Shown: positions 9,177 to 18,080, numbered from the stretch's first letter. The stretch is 41,594 bases of DNA from Paenibacillus roseus (GCF_016424485.1 NZ_JAELUP010000025.1:1-41594), one strand, 5' to 3'. The notes: generated from the sequence alone by a model not told the origin. Numbers and translations: made by a program.

Positions 9177-10007
9177 TTAACGGCTGCGATTGTCTAGCTG
9201 CTCCCACCTTGCCCCGAAATGACGGCCTGCATCAAGCAAGCTTTGGGTATAGGGGTGATGCCCGCTCCTGTACATATCAAACGCGCCGAACTGTTCGATT
9301 ACCTTCCCCTCCTTCATAACGGCGACCTCGTCACACAGTCCGGGGACGAGTGACAGATTATGGGTAATGAAGAGGAGAGTAAGCTGTTTCCGGGCTTTAA
9401 GGGTTTGCAGCAGATCGATAATTTTGGTTTGGTGAATGGTGTCCAGGTTCGAGACAATTTCGTCGCATACTAACAGCTTGGGCCTTATTATGAGCGCCCG
9501 GGCAATGCAGGCCCGCTGGTATTGGCCGCCGCTGATCTGGCCGGGCCGCGCACCCAGCAAGGCCGAGGGGATTCCGGTCATTTCTGCATATTTGTGAACA
9601 AGCTCGAGTCTGCGGGACTTGCCCAGGGAGGTAAAATGCAGCAGCGGCTCCTCGAGACAGCTCCCGATGGTCATTCTCGGATTCAGAGAAGCGGCATTGT
9701 TTTGAAAGACGAATTGCATCTCCTGATACCAGCTTTTGAAATCGGCGGTTCTGCGAACGGGCGCGGGTCTGCCCTGGAGCAGCACTTCACCGGAGGTTGG
9801 ACGCTCCAGAGCCATAATCATACGGGCGAGCGTCGATTTGCCGCTGCCGCTCTCCCCGACAATGGCCAGTGAGCGCCCGGCTTCAACTTCAAGCCGTATA
9901 TCCTCAAGAATGAACTTTCTGCCTATAGTTTTGTACACATGGCGAACCTCCAGCAACGGGCATCCTCCTTTCTCCAATACTAAGACTGGTTGGGTTGTTA
10001 CAGTCAC
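9177..10007 (-). CDS. ABC transporter ATP-binding protein, CntF/DppF-like
   Basis: A 276-aa ATPase of the oligopeptide/nickel importer class. It has Walker A GESGSGKST (about residue 51), the signature SGGQYQRACIARAL, Walker B LLVCDEIVSNLD and the switch histidine in FITHNL. It is the last gene of the operon and pairs with the ATPase encoded just upstream. Its ATG overlaps the stop of that gene by four bases, a sign of translational coupling. Expression should follow the Zur-like promoter at 14276-14304. Confidence 0.85.
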   Translation of the reverse strand: MTVTTQPVLVLEKGGCPLLEVRHVYKTIGRKFILEDIRLEVEAGRSLAIVGESGSGKSTLARMIMALERPTSGEVLLQGRPAPVRRTADFKSWYQEMQFVFQNNAASLNPRMTIGSCLEEPLLHFTSLGKSRRLELVHKYAEMTGIPSALLGARPGQISGGQYQRACIARALIIRPKLLVCDEIVSNLDTIHQTKIIDLLQTLKARKQLTLLFITHNLSLVPGLCDEVAVMKEGKVIEQFGAFDMYRSGHHPYTQSLLDAGRHFGARWEQLDNRSR

Positions 10008-10798
10008 ATGGAACGCACTGCAAGGTGCGAGCGTTTGGCTGCCTCGACAAGCTGCTGCGTATAAGCGTGCTGTGGACTGCCGAGAATCTGAGAGGCAGGA
10101 CCTTGCTCGATGATGAGGCCCTGCTGCATGACGGCTGCCTCGTCAGCGAGATATCCGGCAACGAGCAGATCATGCGTGACCAGCAGCATGCTCATCCCGG
10201 CTTCGCGAGTCAGTTCCCGCAGCAGATCGACAATTTGAGCCTGGGTTATCATGTCCAGAGCGCTGGTCGCTTCGTCGGCGATCAGCAGCTGCGGCTCCAG
10301 GATGAGCGCCATTGCGATCATCACGCGCTGGTTCATGCCGCCGCTAAGCTCGGAAGGATATTGCTTCATGACCAGCGCAGGAGCTTTCAGCTCGACTTTG
10401 CCGAGCATCGCCTGTGCGCGTCTCTCCGCTTCCAGTCGGGTCAGCGGCAAATGGCTGCGCAGCAGATCACCGAGCTGCCGCCCGACAGGAATCGCCGGAT
10501 GCAGCGCTTGCTCGGGATGCTGGAAAATGATGCTTATTTGCCTGCCCCGCACCTGCCGCCACTCCTGCTTGCTGAGCATGGCCGTATTCCGGCCCCGGAA
10601 CAGAAGCTCCCCGCCCATGGCAAGGCCATAGGGCAGTATGCCCAGCATCGCTTTGACCGTCAAAGTCTTGCCGCTGCCGCTTTCCCCGATCAGCGCAAGC
10701 GTCTTGCCCGCCCGCAGGGAGAAGCTGCTGCCCGCAACGAGCAGGCGCCCGCTTCGATCCGCTACGGACAATTGATGCGCTTCAGAAATTACGGTCAT
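10004..10798 (-). CDS. ABC transporter ATP-binding protein, CntD/DppD-like
   Basis: A 264-aa ATPase with Walker A GESGSGKT (about residue 38), the signature LSGGMNQRVMIAMAL, Walker B LLIADEATSALD and the switch LLVTHDL. It is the partner ATPase of the heterodimer that powers the importer. It starts 13 bases after the second permease gene and overlaps the next ATPase gene by four bases. Its gene position matches cntD of opine-metallophore importers; generic nickel or dipeptide uptake systems have the same architecture. Confidence 0.85.
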   Translation of the reverse strand: MTVISEAHQLSVADRSGRLLVAGSSFSLRAGKTLALIGESGSGKTLTVKAMLGILPYGLAMGGELLFRGRNTAMLSKQEWRQVRGRQISIIFQHPEQALHPAIPVGRQLGDLLRSHLPLTRLEAERRAQAMLGKVELKAPALVMKQYPSELSGGMNQRVMIAMALILEPQLLIADEATSALDMITQAQIVDLLRELTREAGMSMLLVTHDLLVAGYLADEAAVMQQGLIIEQGPASQILGSPQHAYTQQLVEAAKRSHLAVRSM

Positions 10799-10811
10799 CG
10801 ACAGATCCCCC

Positions 10812-11624
10812 TTATTTCAGCTTGTACCGGCTTCGCAGCTTCTCCCCGCAGATCTGGAAGGCGCAGGCCGTCAGAAAAATCATCAGACCGGGAAAGAAGC
10901 CGAGCCACGGTGCAAGCTGGATATAGTTTTTGCCGTCGAGCAGCATCGCTCCCCATTCCGGGGACGGCGGTTGGGCGCCGATACCAAGGAAGGACATGCC
11001 GGAGAGCGTCAGAATAATCCGGCTTACGTCAAGTATGATCATGGTCAGCACCTGCGGCATAATATTCGGCAGGATATGTCTCATCATCGTGGAAAGGCCG
11101 TAAGAGCCGCTGACCCTTGCAGCGAGAACGAACGGTTCTTTTTTCACATCATGCACAAGTCCTCTGATCAGGCGGACATATTTGGCCCACCATGATAAGC
11201 TAATCGCCAAATAAACATTCTCCATCCCCACGCCGAGAAAGCCGATGATGACAATAGTCAGCAGCAAATTCGGCAGTGCGGTGAACATATCGGTCGCGCT
11301 CATCAGTAGCATATCGAGACGGCTGCCGTAGTATCCGCTAATCATTCCTGTAACGACGCTGATGACCGATACGACTGCGAGAATAATAAAGACGGGAAAG
11401 ACGGAATGAACAATCCCTGCAAGTACCCGGCTGAACAGATCGCGCCCGAGATAATCGGTACCGAACCAGTGTGCCGCGCCGGGCGGTCGAAGCTTGGCGC
11501 TGTAGTCCGTCTCATACGGATCGAACGGCTGGAACCAGGAGCCCAGGAGGCCGCAGACAATCAACGCTGCAATGAACAACAGGGCGGCCATTACCGTTGT
11601 GTTCGTTGCGAATCGGAGCTTCAA
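10812..11624 (-). CDS. ABC transporter permease, CntC/NikC/DppC-like
   Basis: An inner-membrane subunit of the importer, about 270 aa. It has an N-terminal membrane helix (about residues 10-30), the family motif HWFGTDYLGRDLFSR and several C-terminal helices, including the EAA-loop region GSYGLSTMMRHILPN. I chose a TTG start at 11622-11624: it overlaps the preceding gene's stop as TTGA and has AGGTGGGA just upstream. The open frame extends to an ATG at 11678, but that start lies inside the preceding gene and has no good ribosome binding site. Confidence 0.82.
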   Translation of the reverse strand: MKLRFATNTTVMAALLFIAALIVCGLLGSWFQPFDPYETDYSAKLRPPGAAHWFGTDYLGRDLFSRVLAGIVHSVFPVFIILAVVSVISVVTGMISGYYGSRLDMLLMSATDMFTALPNLLLTIVIIGFLGVGMENVYLAISLSWWAKYVRLIRGLVHDVKKEPFVLAARVSGSYGLSTMMRHILPNIMPQVLTMIILDVSRIILTLSGMSFLGIGAQPPSPEWGAMLLDGKNYIQLAPWLGFFPGLMIFLTACAFQICGEKLRSRYKLK

Positions 11625-12568
11625 TTCTCCCACCTCTGTTTCTCCAGTTGAATGCGGGGATCGACGGCATAATAGCACAAGTCGGTCAAATAGTTCAGCA
11701 AGAAGATTGCGGCGGCAACAATCAGGGAGCAGCCCTGTATCACTGGGAAATCACGGCGATTAATCATGTCGAGCATATATTTGCCGATTCCCGGAAAACT
11801 GAATATATTTTCCATCACAATAGCAGCCCCGAAGAAGGCGGGAAAGCTGCTGCCGACAAGCGTGATGAATGGGACGAGCATGGAGCGAAACAGATAAGAC
11901 GGGTACAAAACGATACTTTTCAGTCCGCGTGCCTGGGCTGCTTCGATGTAGGGCGCTTGCTTGTACTCTACCGTGAAAGAGCGCAGCATTCGGATAAAAT
12001 AGAAGCTCTGCACGATGCTGATCGCCAGTACCGGCAGTACGTAGTGCCGGACTGATCCGCTCCCGATGATCGGAAGCAGCGGCCAAAGGACGCCAAACAG
12101 CAGCATTAGTATAATCGCAAGCCAATATAACGGAATGGACAAGCCCAGAACCGACAGGGCATACGTTACCCGGTCCAATCGAGAGTGCTCGCGAAGCCCG
12201 GTTCCGATGCCTAGCGGAATAGAGATGAGCAAGGTAACCGCATAGGAGGATGCGATCAAGGTCAGTGTAGGCGCAAGTCGGCTTGCAATCTCCCCGGTGA
12301 CAGACAGACCCGTCAAATAAGAGGTTCCAAGCTTCCCCTGCAGCAGTCCGGTGAGCCAGAGCAAATATTGCGCAGGCAGAGACTGATCCAGCCCCCACTG
12401 CTGCTCATAGGCTGCAACCACGCTCTGATCGCGGGCTGCGCCGAAGTCATTCAGCAGCAGTCTGACGGGGTCGCCGGGGGCCATATGCATAAGCGCAAAC
12501 ACGAACAAGGTGAACAGCAGCATCGAGAGCAACAGCATCCAGAACCGGCTTATGGCATAGCGCAGCAT
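11621..12568 (-). CDS. ABC transporter permease, CntB/NikB/DppB-like
   Basis: A 315-aa inner-membrane permease. An N-terminal transmembrane helix is followed by the family motif HMAPGDPVRLLL and further helices; the EAA-like loop reads ARGLKSIVLYPSYLFRSMLVP. Start choice: the ATG at 12566-12568 follows GGAGAA by six bases and lies one base past the stop of the binding-protein gene, while upstream ATGs fall inside that gene. It pairs with the second permease to form the pore. Confidence 0.84.
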   Translation of the reverse strand: MLRYAISRFWMLLLSMLLFTLFVFALMHMAPGDPVRLLLNDFGAARDQSVVAAYEQQWGLDQSLPAQYLLWLTGLLQGKLGTSYLTGLSVTGEIASRLAPTLTLIASSYAVTLLISIPLGIGTGLREHSRLDRVTYALSVLGLSIPLYWLAIILMLLFGVLWPLLPIIGSGSVRHYVLPVLAISIVQSFYFIRMLRSFTVEYKQAPYIEAAQARGLKSIVLYPSYLFRSMLVPFITLVGSSFPAFFGAAIVMENIFSFPGIGKYMLDMINRRDFPVIQGCSLIVAAAIFLLNYLTDLCYYAVDPRIQLEKQRWEN

Positions 12569-12569
12569 G

Positions 12570-14210
12570 TTATTCTCCGGCAGTAAGCAGATGCCATTTG
12601 ACAGGATCATCTTCAATGGAAGCGAAGGTGAAGCCTTTAATCTTGCTGCTGTGCACGAAGGTTTGGCGGGTATAGTACATCGGTACGGTCATCGCTTCTT
12701 CATGCATTCGGGTGAACAGCTTGTCGAAGATTGCCTGCTGCTCCGGCTCCGATATCGTATTGGCGATTTGATCCAGATATTCAGTCAATTGTTTGTCCTG
12801 ATAAGCGACTGCAGGAGTCTCCTTGGTATCGTAAAACAGCGAAGAGAGGAACCGATACGGGAGCTGGGCATCGGTGTAGGTCCGATAAAGCAGCAGATCA
12901 TATTCCTTCGTATCCCACAGCGTATTGTAGTAAGAGGCGCGCTCCTGATTCAAAATGTCGATACGAATACCGATTTTCTTCATCTGATCCTGGAAAATCT
13001 CGGCCATTTCCTTCCATTCCGGGTATTCCTCCGTCTGAATCACCAGCCTGAGGGCAAGTTCCTTGCCGTTTTTCTCATATAGCTGCTTGTTGTTGTTCCA
13101 GACAAAGCCGGATTTCTCCAGAAGCTGCTTGGCCTGATCCGGGTGGTAGCCGTAGAACGGCTGATTGTTGTCCGTCACAAAAGCGACGCTCGGCTGGAAC
13201 AGCCCTTTCACTTCAGCCCCCTGACCATTCATCAACACACTCGAATCCTTGCCCAGATTAATCGCTTGCCGGACGTTGCGATCAGCCAGAAACTCCTGGT
13301 GCTGATTGATTACCATAAAGTAGGACATGGTGCTCGGGTGCTGTTCAATTATGAAATCCTTGTTGTTCTCAAATAGCGGCAAGTTTTCCAACGGGATATT
13401 CCCTAGCTCGCCGCCTGCGATATCCGCTTCGCCATTTTGTAGCGCAAGAACGCGCGCCTGCGGATCGGTAATGACCTTCAGCACAAGGTTATGTGTGGAC
13501 GGCTTCTCCCGCCAGTAATGTTCGTTCGGCGCAAGCACAGTCTCGACATCTTTCTTGTAGCTTGTGATCTTCCACGGTCCGGTGCCGATCGCCTGCTTGA
13601 ATTCTCCGTCTACAGCGCCAGCAGGGCTAACGGCATTCGGGCTCATAATCCGCAGCGGACGAGCCTGGCTCAGCTCCAGCAGAATCTGGCTGGCCATTTC
13701 CTTGAAATGAATGATAACCGTATAGTCATCCGGGGTGTCGATGCTTTGCAGCTTGCGGACAAGCTCCAGCGGAGCCGTGTCTTTGTTGGCGGCAGCCCGC
13801 TCCAGCGAGAATTTGACTGCCCCGGCTGTCAGAGCGCTCCCGTCGGAGAACTGAACGCCTTTGCGCAAGTGGAAGGTATAAGTGGTGCCGTCCGGTGTTG
13901 CTTCCCAGCTCTCGGCAAGGCTTGGGGCGAGCTTGCCGCCGCCCTGATAGTCGACGAGCGCCTCATAGACAGAGGCGTGAACATGGCGGGAGCCGTTGTA
14001 GCTGGCTGCATCAAGGCGGTCACCTTGCGCATCCTGGGTCGTAGCGATGATAATTGGCCTGGAAGCTTTGTGTTCTTCCTGCTGGGCGGGCTTGTCCGCG
14101 GATGCGGTATCGGCAGCGCCTGACGGTGCCGATGGAGCCGAAGAGCAGGCGGTCAACGCAAAGAACAAGGCAAAGCTGAGCATAAGATGACTGCGAAAAA
14201 GTCTGAACAT
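12570..14210 (-). CDS. Solute-binding lipoprotein, family 5 (CntA/NikA-like)
   Basis: A 546-aa extracellular substrate-binding lipoprotein. The signal peptide ends in the lipobox LTAC, so the mature protein is lipid-anchored at its cysteine, followed by an Ala/Ser/Pro-rich tether. The family 5 core is clear (HASVYEALVDY, LAESWEATPDGTTYTFHLRKGVQFSDG). Relatives bind peptides, nickel-chelates or opine-type metallophores. The Zur-like promoter argues for a zinc-related ligand here, probably a metal complex. The ATG at 14208-14210 has AGGAGG ten bases upstream; an earlier in-frame ATG at 14234 lies before that site. It is the first gene of a five-gene operon with A-B-C-D-F order. Confidence 0.85.
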   Translation of the reverse strand: MFRLFRSHLMLSFALFFALTACSSAPSAPSGAADTASADKPAQQEEHKASRPIIIATTQDAQGDRLDAASYNGSRHVHASVYEALVDYQGGGKLAPSLAESWEATPDGTTYTFHLRKGVQFSDGSALTAGAVKFSLERAAANKDTAPLELVRKLQSIDTPDDYTVIIHFKEMASQILLELSQARPLRIMSPNAVSPAGAVDGEFKQAIGTGPWKITSYKKDVETVLAPNEHYWREKPSTHNLVLKVITDPQARVLALQNGEADIAGGELGNIPLENLPLFENNKDFIIEQHPSTMSYFMVINQHQEFLADRNVRQAINLGKDSSVLMNGQGAEVKGLFQPSVAFVTDNNQPFYGYHPDQAKQLLEKSGFVWNNNKQLYEKNGKELALRLVIQTEEYPEWKEMAEIFQDQMKKIGIRIDILNQERASYYNTLWDTKEYDLLLYRTYTDAQLPYRFLSSLFYDTKETPAVAYQDKQLTEYLDQIANTISEPEQQAIFDKLFTRMHEEAMTVPMYYTRQTFVHSSKIKGFTFASIEDDPVKWHLLTAGE

Positions 14211-14275
14211 GTGAAAGATTCCTCCTGATGTCATAATCGAGCGGCGTTTGATGAGCGATCAAAACGTCTCTCTTA

Positions 14276-14304
14276 TTATTAATCGTAATAATTACAATAA
14301 TCAA
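14276..14304 (-). promoter_or_regulatory. Zur-like box inside the ABC-operon promoter
   Basis: On the minus strand, TTGATT (14299-14304), a 17-base spacer and TAATAA (14276-14281) form a promoter. The spacer holds a near-palindrome whose plus strand reads AATCGTAATAATTACAATAA. It differs from the central TCGTAATNATTACGA of the Bacillus Zur consensus at one position. Zinc-loaded Zur would therefore repress the importer. The match is by eye. Confidence 0.72.
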
Positions 14305-14327
14305 GTTATTTTTTGAAATTTGAGACT

Positions 14328-14518
14328 CAACCTGAAAATTAGTGCGGGACTTGACAGAGAGGAACGAGCAGCGAAGGGGCAGAGGAATTCTGGAGAAACC
14401 GTAGTAGTCGCCTTTAAGCCCGATTCCCCCTGCAAACCTCCATGAAATAAAGGAATCAGGCTTTAACAGCGATCGGAAGAATCTTCTGCCACGCAGTGTT
14501 CCCTCCCTCTATTGACAG
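14328..14518. repeat. Long imperfect palindrome, copy 1
   Basis: This element is a near-copy of the one at 24003-24193. They share a 34-base identical stretch containing GAGCAGCGAAGGGGCAGAGG, and nearly identical right halves. The arms fold back on each other: an inner stem TTTAAGCCCGATTCC with GGAATCAGGCTTTAA (one mismatch), a middle stem GGCAGAGGA (14378-14386) with TCTTCTGCC (14482-14490, one G-U pair), and outer GAGGAAC with GTTCCCTC. It carries no reading frame. Its right edge reaches the -35 box of the methyltransferase promoter. Together with the two Zur-like promoters it fills the 402-base gap. Confidence 0.75.
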
Positions 14519-14540
14519 TAATAATTACGAATAGTAGAAT
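14512..14540 (+). promoter_or_regulatory. Zur-like box inside the methyltransferase promoter
   Basis: TTGACA (14512-14517), a 17-base spacer and TAGAAT (14535-14540) make a strong sigma-A promoter. The spacer contains GTAATAATTACGA, whose 11-base core GTAATAATTAC is identical to that of the divergent Zur-like box at 14281-14301. The right half-site is complete; the left half has two mismatches to the consensus. Both promoters should respond to the same regulator. Confidence 0.7.
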
Positions 14541-14612
14541 GTTGACGACTGTGAATGAGCGGGAGTGGATGCGCTTGTTCGCCGATTTAGGAGAGCAAAG
14601 GAGCTTTTGGAC

Positions 14613-15383
14613 ATGACGAAACAGACGAAGCGGCAAGCCACCCAGGTTTATCGGGCTTACTGGGACAAGGGCGCGGACATATACGACAGCATTATTGATA
14701 AAGAAATTGCAGATGGCGCGTACGGCAAATGGGAGCAGCTGATCCGGGAGCAGCTTGGCCGGAAGAGCGAAAGTCGGTTAAGCGTGCTGGATGTCGGGAC
14801 AGGCCCATGTTTCTTCGGCATTTTGCTATCCAGGATGGGACATCGGGTGACGGCGATTGACTCTTCACCGGAGATGATTGCCAAGGCCAGGCATAATGCC
14901 GATAAATATGGCTGCGATATCAACATTGTTGAAGCCGATATGATGGAGTACCGCCGTTCCGATCCGTTCGATCTGGTCATCTCCCGCAATGTGACCTGGT
15001 TTTTGGCTAATCCGGCGGGTGCTTACAAAGGCTGGTACGAGATGCTGAAGCCGGACGGGGAAGTTCATATTTTTGATGCCAACTGGAATTTGCACCTGAC
15101 CGATCCCAAGGAGGCGCTGCTCTATCAACAGGCCCATCAAGAGGCAGTGGACAAAGGATATATTCCGTACCGTGAAGAGGCTGAGATTGCGGAAGGAAAT
15201 GAGCTGTATGTGACACTTCCTCTCAGTTATGTGAAGCGCCCTTCCTGGGATGTGGAAATGCTGACTGCTATCGGATTCAACAGGGTGGAGGTTCGCAGCG
15301 GATTTGACCAGCCGTTCTATTCGACCGGAGAACAGATATTGAATCGACACAGGCCGATGTTTGCGATCAAAGCGGTAAAGTAA
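14613..15383 (+). CDS. Class I SAM-dependent methyltransferase next to a Zur-controlled importer
   Basis: A 256-aa soluble methyltransferase. Motif I is LDVGTGPCFFG, followed by the acidic TAIDSSPEM that binds the SAM ribose. Later motifs are EADM, DLVISRNVTW and LKPDGEVHIFDANW. There is no signal peptide. The substrate is not visible from sequence. It is not recognisably a nicotianamine-synthase-like CntL. The ATG at 14613 has AAGGAG nine bases upstream; an earlier ATG at 14565 has no such site. It diverges from the ABC operon and shares its Zur-like control, so it may modify or handle a metal ligand, or act on a low-zinc target. That role is an inference. Confidence 0.8.
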   Translation: MTKQTKRQATQVYRAYWDKGADIYDSIIDKEIADGAYGKWEQLIREQLGRKSESRLSVLDVGTGPCFFGILLSRMGHRVTAIDSSPEMIAKARHNADKYGCDINIVEADMMEYRRSDPFDLVISRNVTWFLANPAGAYKGWYEMLKPDGEVHIFDANWNLHLTDPKEALLYQQAHQEAVDKGYIPYREEAEIAEGNELYVTLPLSYVKRPSWDVEMLTAIGFNRVEVRSGFDQPFYSTGEQILNRHRPMFAIKAVK

Positions 15384-15488
15384 GCGCTAAAAAAATTTTA
15401 GTGTGAATTCCCTCCACATGCAACTTATCCCGGCCAGGCTTCGTTAATAGGGTAGCTAGTATCCAATTTCCAATTCAGGAGGATGTCT

Positions 15489-17855
15489 ATGATCCGGGGT
15501 AAAAAGAAAAGTTTGTTCATCGCTTTTGCAACCGTAATTGCTTTAACAGGAACGATTCCGCAGGCTGCATTCGCGGATAAAGCTGCAGGGTCATCCGCTG
15601 TTGCTGCAAGTGGCGACAGTAAGGAGGCGCAAGGGCAGGAGCAGAGCGAGAGTCCGATCAATGCCAAGATTTCCAAGGACAAGGCAGATCAGCTGTCCAG
15701 AAGCATCCTGAAAATTCCAAAAGAGTATGTGCTGCAGCATGCTTCCTACCAGTCCAATTCGCTGTATGCAGGCAAGCAGAGCAACTGGTCCTTGTACTAT
15801 ACGCTGAAGAAGAATAACAAGACAATCGGCAATATCAGTACTACGATCAACTCCGATACCGGGGAACTGGTCAGCTATAACGCCAGCCTGAACGACCCGA
15901 GCCGCAAGCCGTCCTATCCGCCGAAATTCAACCGGGATAAGGCACAGGAAGTGGCAGACTCCTTCATCCAAGATGTAGGCGCCAAATACCGAAAAGACAT
16001 CAAGTTTGACAACGACCTCGGCACAAATTCTCGCCAACCGCTCAGCGGGGAGGTTTACTATGACTTCCGCTATAACCGCACGGTAGACGGACAGCCGTTC
16101 AAGGACAATTACATCCAATTGACGGTAGATGGAGAGGGCCATGTACTGAATTATTCGGTAAATTGGGACCCGACAATCAAATTCCAGAAGGTTGTTCCGG
16201 GACTCACGCTGGAGGAAGCGGTCAAACGGTTCCATGAGGAAGCAAAGCCTCACCTCAGCTATACGATTCCTTACAATGCCAAGAACGCGAAAGACCGTCA
16301 GCCGTCACTGGCTTACAGCCTGCCTGCATTGACAATTGATGCTGTAACCGGTAAATCCGTCGTGGATGGAGGGCTTCCTTACAAACGCAACACGACAGAG
16401 CCTGTCAGTGACAAGCCGCTCGGCTCCAAGCCGGTTGCAGGCAAAGCGCTGACTTCCGAGCAGGCCGAGAAGCGGGTACGCGATGCATTTGCGATTGCTG
16501 AAGCCGCCAAGGTGACCGATAGCAGTTATTCGGAATATAAGGACGAAGTAACAGGCAAGACGTATTCTACCTGGAACATTGGCTGGAGTCTGGAGAAGGA
16601 TAAGAAGACCTTGTACAGCATCCAGGCTGAGGTGAACGCCCAAACAGGTGAAATCCGCAGCTATTATCAGTGGAATAACAATGACAAGTCAATTGATACA
16701 AAGGGCGTAACCTATGCAGAAGCCAAAAAAACAGCGCTGGAGCTGGTGAAAAAACAACTTCCGGGCTATGCGCATGAGCTGTACTTGCAGGAACAACAGG
16801 ATTTGTCCTACTATGATAGCAAGAAGCCATCCGAAATTGGCGATTATAGTTTTTCCTTTGAACATCAAATTAACGGAGCCGTTGCCAGCTATGACCGGGT
16901 CTATGTCAATATTGATGCGAATACGGGTGAAGTCCGCAACTACTATTATGAATTGCTGGATTATAATTATCCGTCGAAGCTGCCTGCTGTGATTAGTCAA
17001 AATGAAGTGCTGCGCGCGTTTGACGACTTTTACAAGGTCGAGCTTACGTATGCGCTGATTGGCGATAACCAGGATATTGGCATCTCCGATGAGAAAAAGA
17101 GGTTGATGATTGCTGCGGGCGAGATTTCGCCGTCCCAAGGTGATGGCAAAGGAACTGGCGAGGCGAAGCTGATATACCGGATGGTGCCGAAGGCGACGGA
17201 TGAACAGGTCTTCCTGGATGCGGTGACCGGCAAATGGCGCTCCCAAAGCTCGGGGGATGTGACGGATCTGGAGCAGAAAAAAGCGACGGATATCGATGGT
17301 CACTGGGCGGCCAGAGAGCTGGAGTTGATGGTCTCCTACAAGGCGCTTGATCTTGAAGATGGCAAAGTACGCCCGAACCAAATTATTACGCGCGGTGAAC
17401 TGATCAAAATGCTCGTGCTGTCCATGAACGGCGGGGGCGGTTATCGTCCTTACCTCGCTGCAGAGAAGGCTTCTTTCAGTGATGTTAGCACAGACTCCTC
17501 CTATTTCCTCTACGTTGAGGATGCGCTGGCTAATAATCTGATTGACCGTGGGGACGGCTCATTCAATCCGGAAGGCAAGGTTGACCGTGAAGAGATGGCT
17601 GAGTTGATTGTTCGTGCGCTGGGCTACAATACGCTGGCCGACCATGAGAATCTGTTCAAGATTAACTTCTCGGATGCAGCCAAACTGAAGAAAAAAGGCC
17701 AGGCGGCGATTGTAGCCGGACTTGGCATCATGTCGGCGGACAGCAAAGGCAACTTCAAGCCGCAAGGTCAGGTTAGCCGTGCTGAAGCCGCAACAGCGTT
17801 CTTCCGCTTCCTTCAGGCGAGAGCGGATTTGAAGGAAGCGCCGCTGCGCGACTAA
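15489..17855 (+). CDS. Secreted YcdB/YcdC-like protein with three SLH domains
   Basis: A 788-aa surface protein. A signal peptide ends near residue 30 (AAFA). Residues about 60-560 contain repeated units of the YcdB/YcdC and PepSY-like type, each ending in a T-G-E/K turn (NSDTGELVSYNA, NAQTGEIRSYYQW, DANTGEVRNYYYE). Three C-terminal SLH domains (about 599-645, 660-710 and 728-780) would bind it to wall polymer. The molecular function is unknown; PepSY-like units are often suggested to be inhibitory or chaperone-like towards peptidases. AGGAGG at 15477-15482 sets the ATG at 15489; the ATG at 15483 touches that site. It is monocistronic with its own terminator. Confidence 0.82.
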   Translation: MIRGKKKSLFIAFATVIALTGTIPQAAFADKAAGSSAVAASGDSKEAQGQEQSESPINAKISKDKADQLSRSILKIPKEYVLQHASYQSNSLYAGKQSNWSLYYTLKKNNKTIGNISTTINSDTGELVSYNASLNDPSRKPSYPPKFNRDKAQEVADSFIQDVGAKYRKDIKFDNDLGTNSRQPLSGEVYYDFRYNRTVDGQPFKDNYIQLTVDGEGHVLNYSVNWDPTIKFQKVVPGLTLEEAVKRFHEEAKPHLSYTIPYNAKNAKDRQPSLAYSLPALTIDAVTGKSVVDGGLPYKRNTTEPVSDKPLGSKPVAGKALTSEQAEKRVRDAFAIAEAAKVTDSSYSEYKDEVTGKTYSTWNIGWSLEKDKKTLYSIQAEVNAQTGEIRSYYQWNNNDKSIDTKGVTYAEAKKTALELVKKQLPGYAHELYLQEQQDLSYYDSKKPSEIGDYSFSFEHQINGAVASYDRVYVNIDANTGEVRNYYYELLDYNYPSKLPAVISQNEVLRAFDDFYKVELTYALIGDNQDIGISDEKKRLMIAAGEISPSQGDGKGTGEAKLIYRMVPKATDEQVFLDAVTGKWRSQSSGDVTDLEQKKATDIDGHWAARELELMVSYKALDLEDGKVRPNQIITRGELIKMLVLSMNGGGGYRPYLAAEKASFSDVSTDSSYFLYVEDALANNLIDRGDGSFNPEGKVDREEMAELIVRALGYNTLADHENLFKINFSDAAKLKKKGQAAIVAGLGIMSADSKGNFKPQGQVSRAEAATAFFRFLQARADLKEAPLRD

Positions 17856-17916
17856 ACGAGGCTTGCTTCATCTAAGGCGGCGATATCGTCTCCACTTGTT
17901 AAAACCAGACTTATAG

Positions 17917-17966
17917 AAATGGCGCCTGCCAAACATGCTATTGCATATCGGCAGGCGCCATTTTTA
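17917..17966 (+). terminator. Intrinsic terminator after the YcdB-like SLH gene
   Basis: AAATGGCGCCTGCC (17917-17930) pairs perfectly with its complement at 17950-17963 and is followed by Ts. It ends the SLH-protein transcript. Confidence 0.88.
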
Positions 17967-18004
17967 AAATGATAACTGAAGAGCAACGTCTGAATAAGTA
18001 CAAT

Positions 18005-18050
18005 GACTCCCTGTTGCCAGATTGGTTGGCGAGGGAGTCTTTTGTCTTTT
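18005..18050 (+). terminator. Second hairpin with T tract
   Basis: GACTCCCT (18005-18012) pairs with AGGGAGTC (18032-18039), followed by TTTTGTCTTTT. It stands just before the 3' end of the 48-aa minus-strand gene. It may back up the previous terminator, or separate the converging transcripts. Confidence 0.7.
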
Positions 18051-18080
18051 AACCGTCGTCATGGGTAGTCTGAAACGATA

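Noticed and set aside
14613..15383. CntL-type nicotianamine-like synthase
   Set aside because: The protein has standard class I methyltransferase motifs and no visible similarity to CntL as I recall it.
15388..15403. Terminator after the methyltransferase
   Set aside because: CTAAAA and TTTTAG form only a six-base AT-rich stem, too weak to call.
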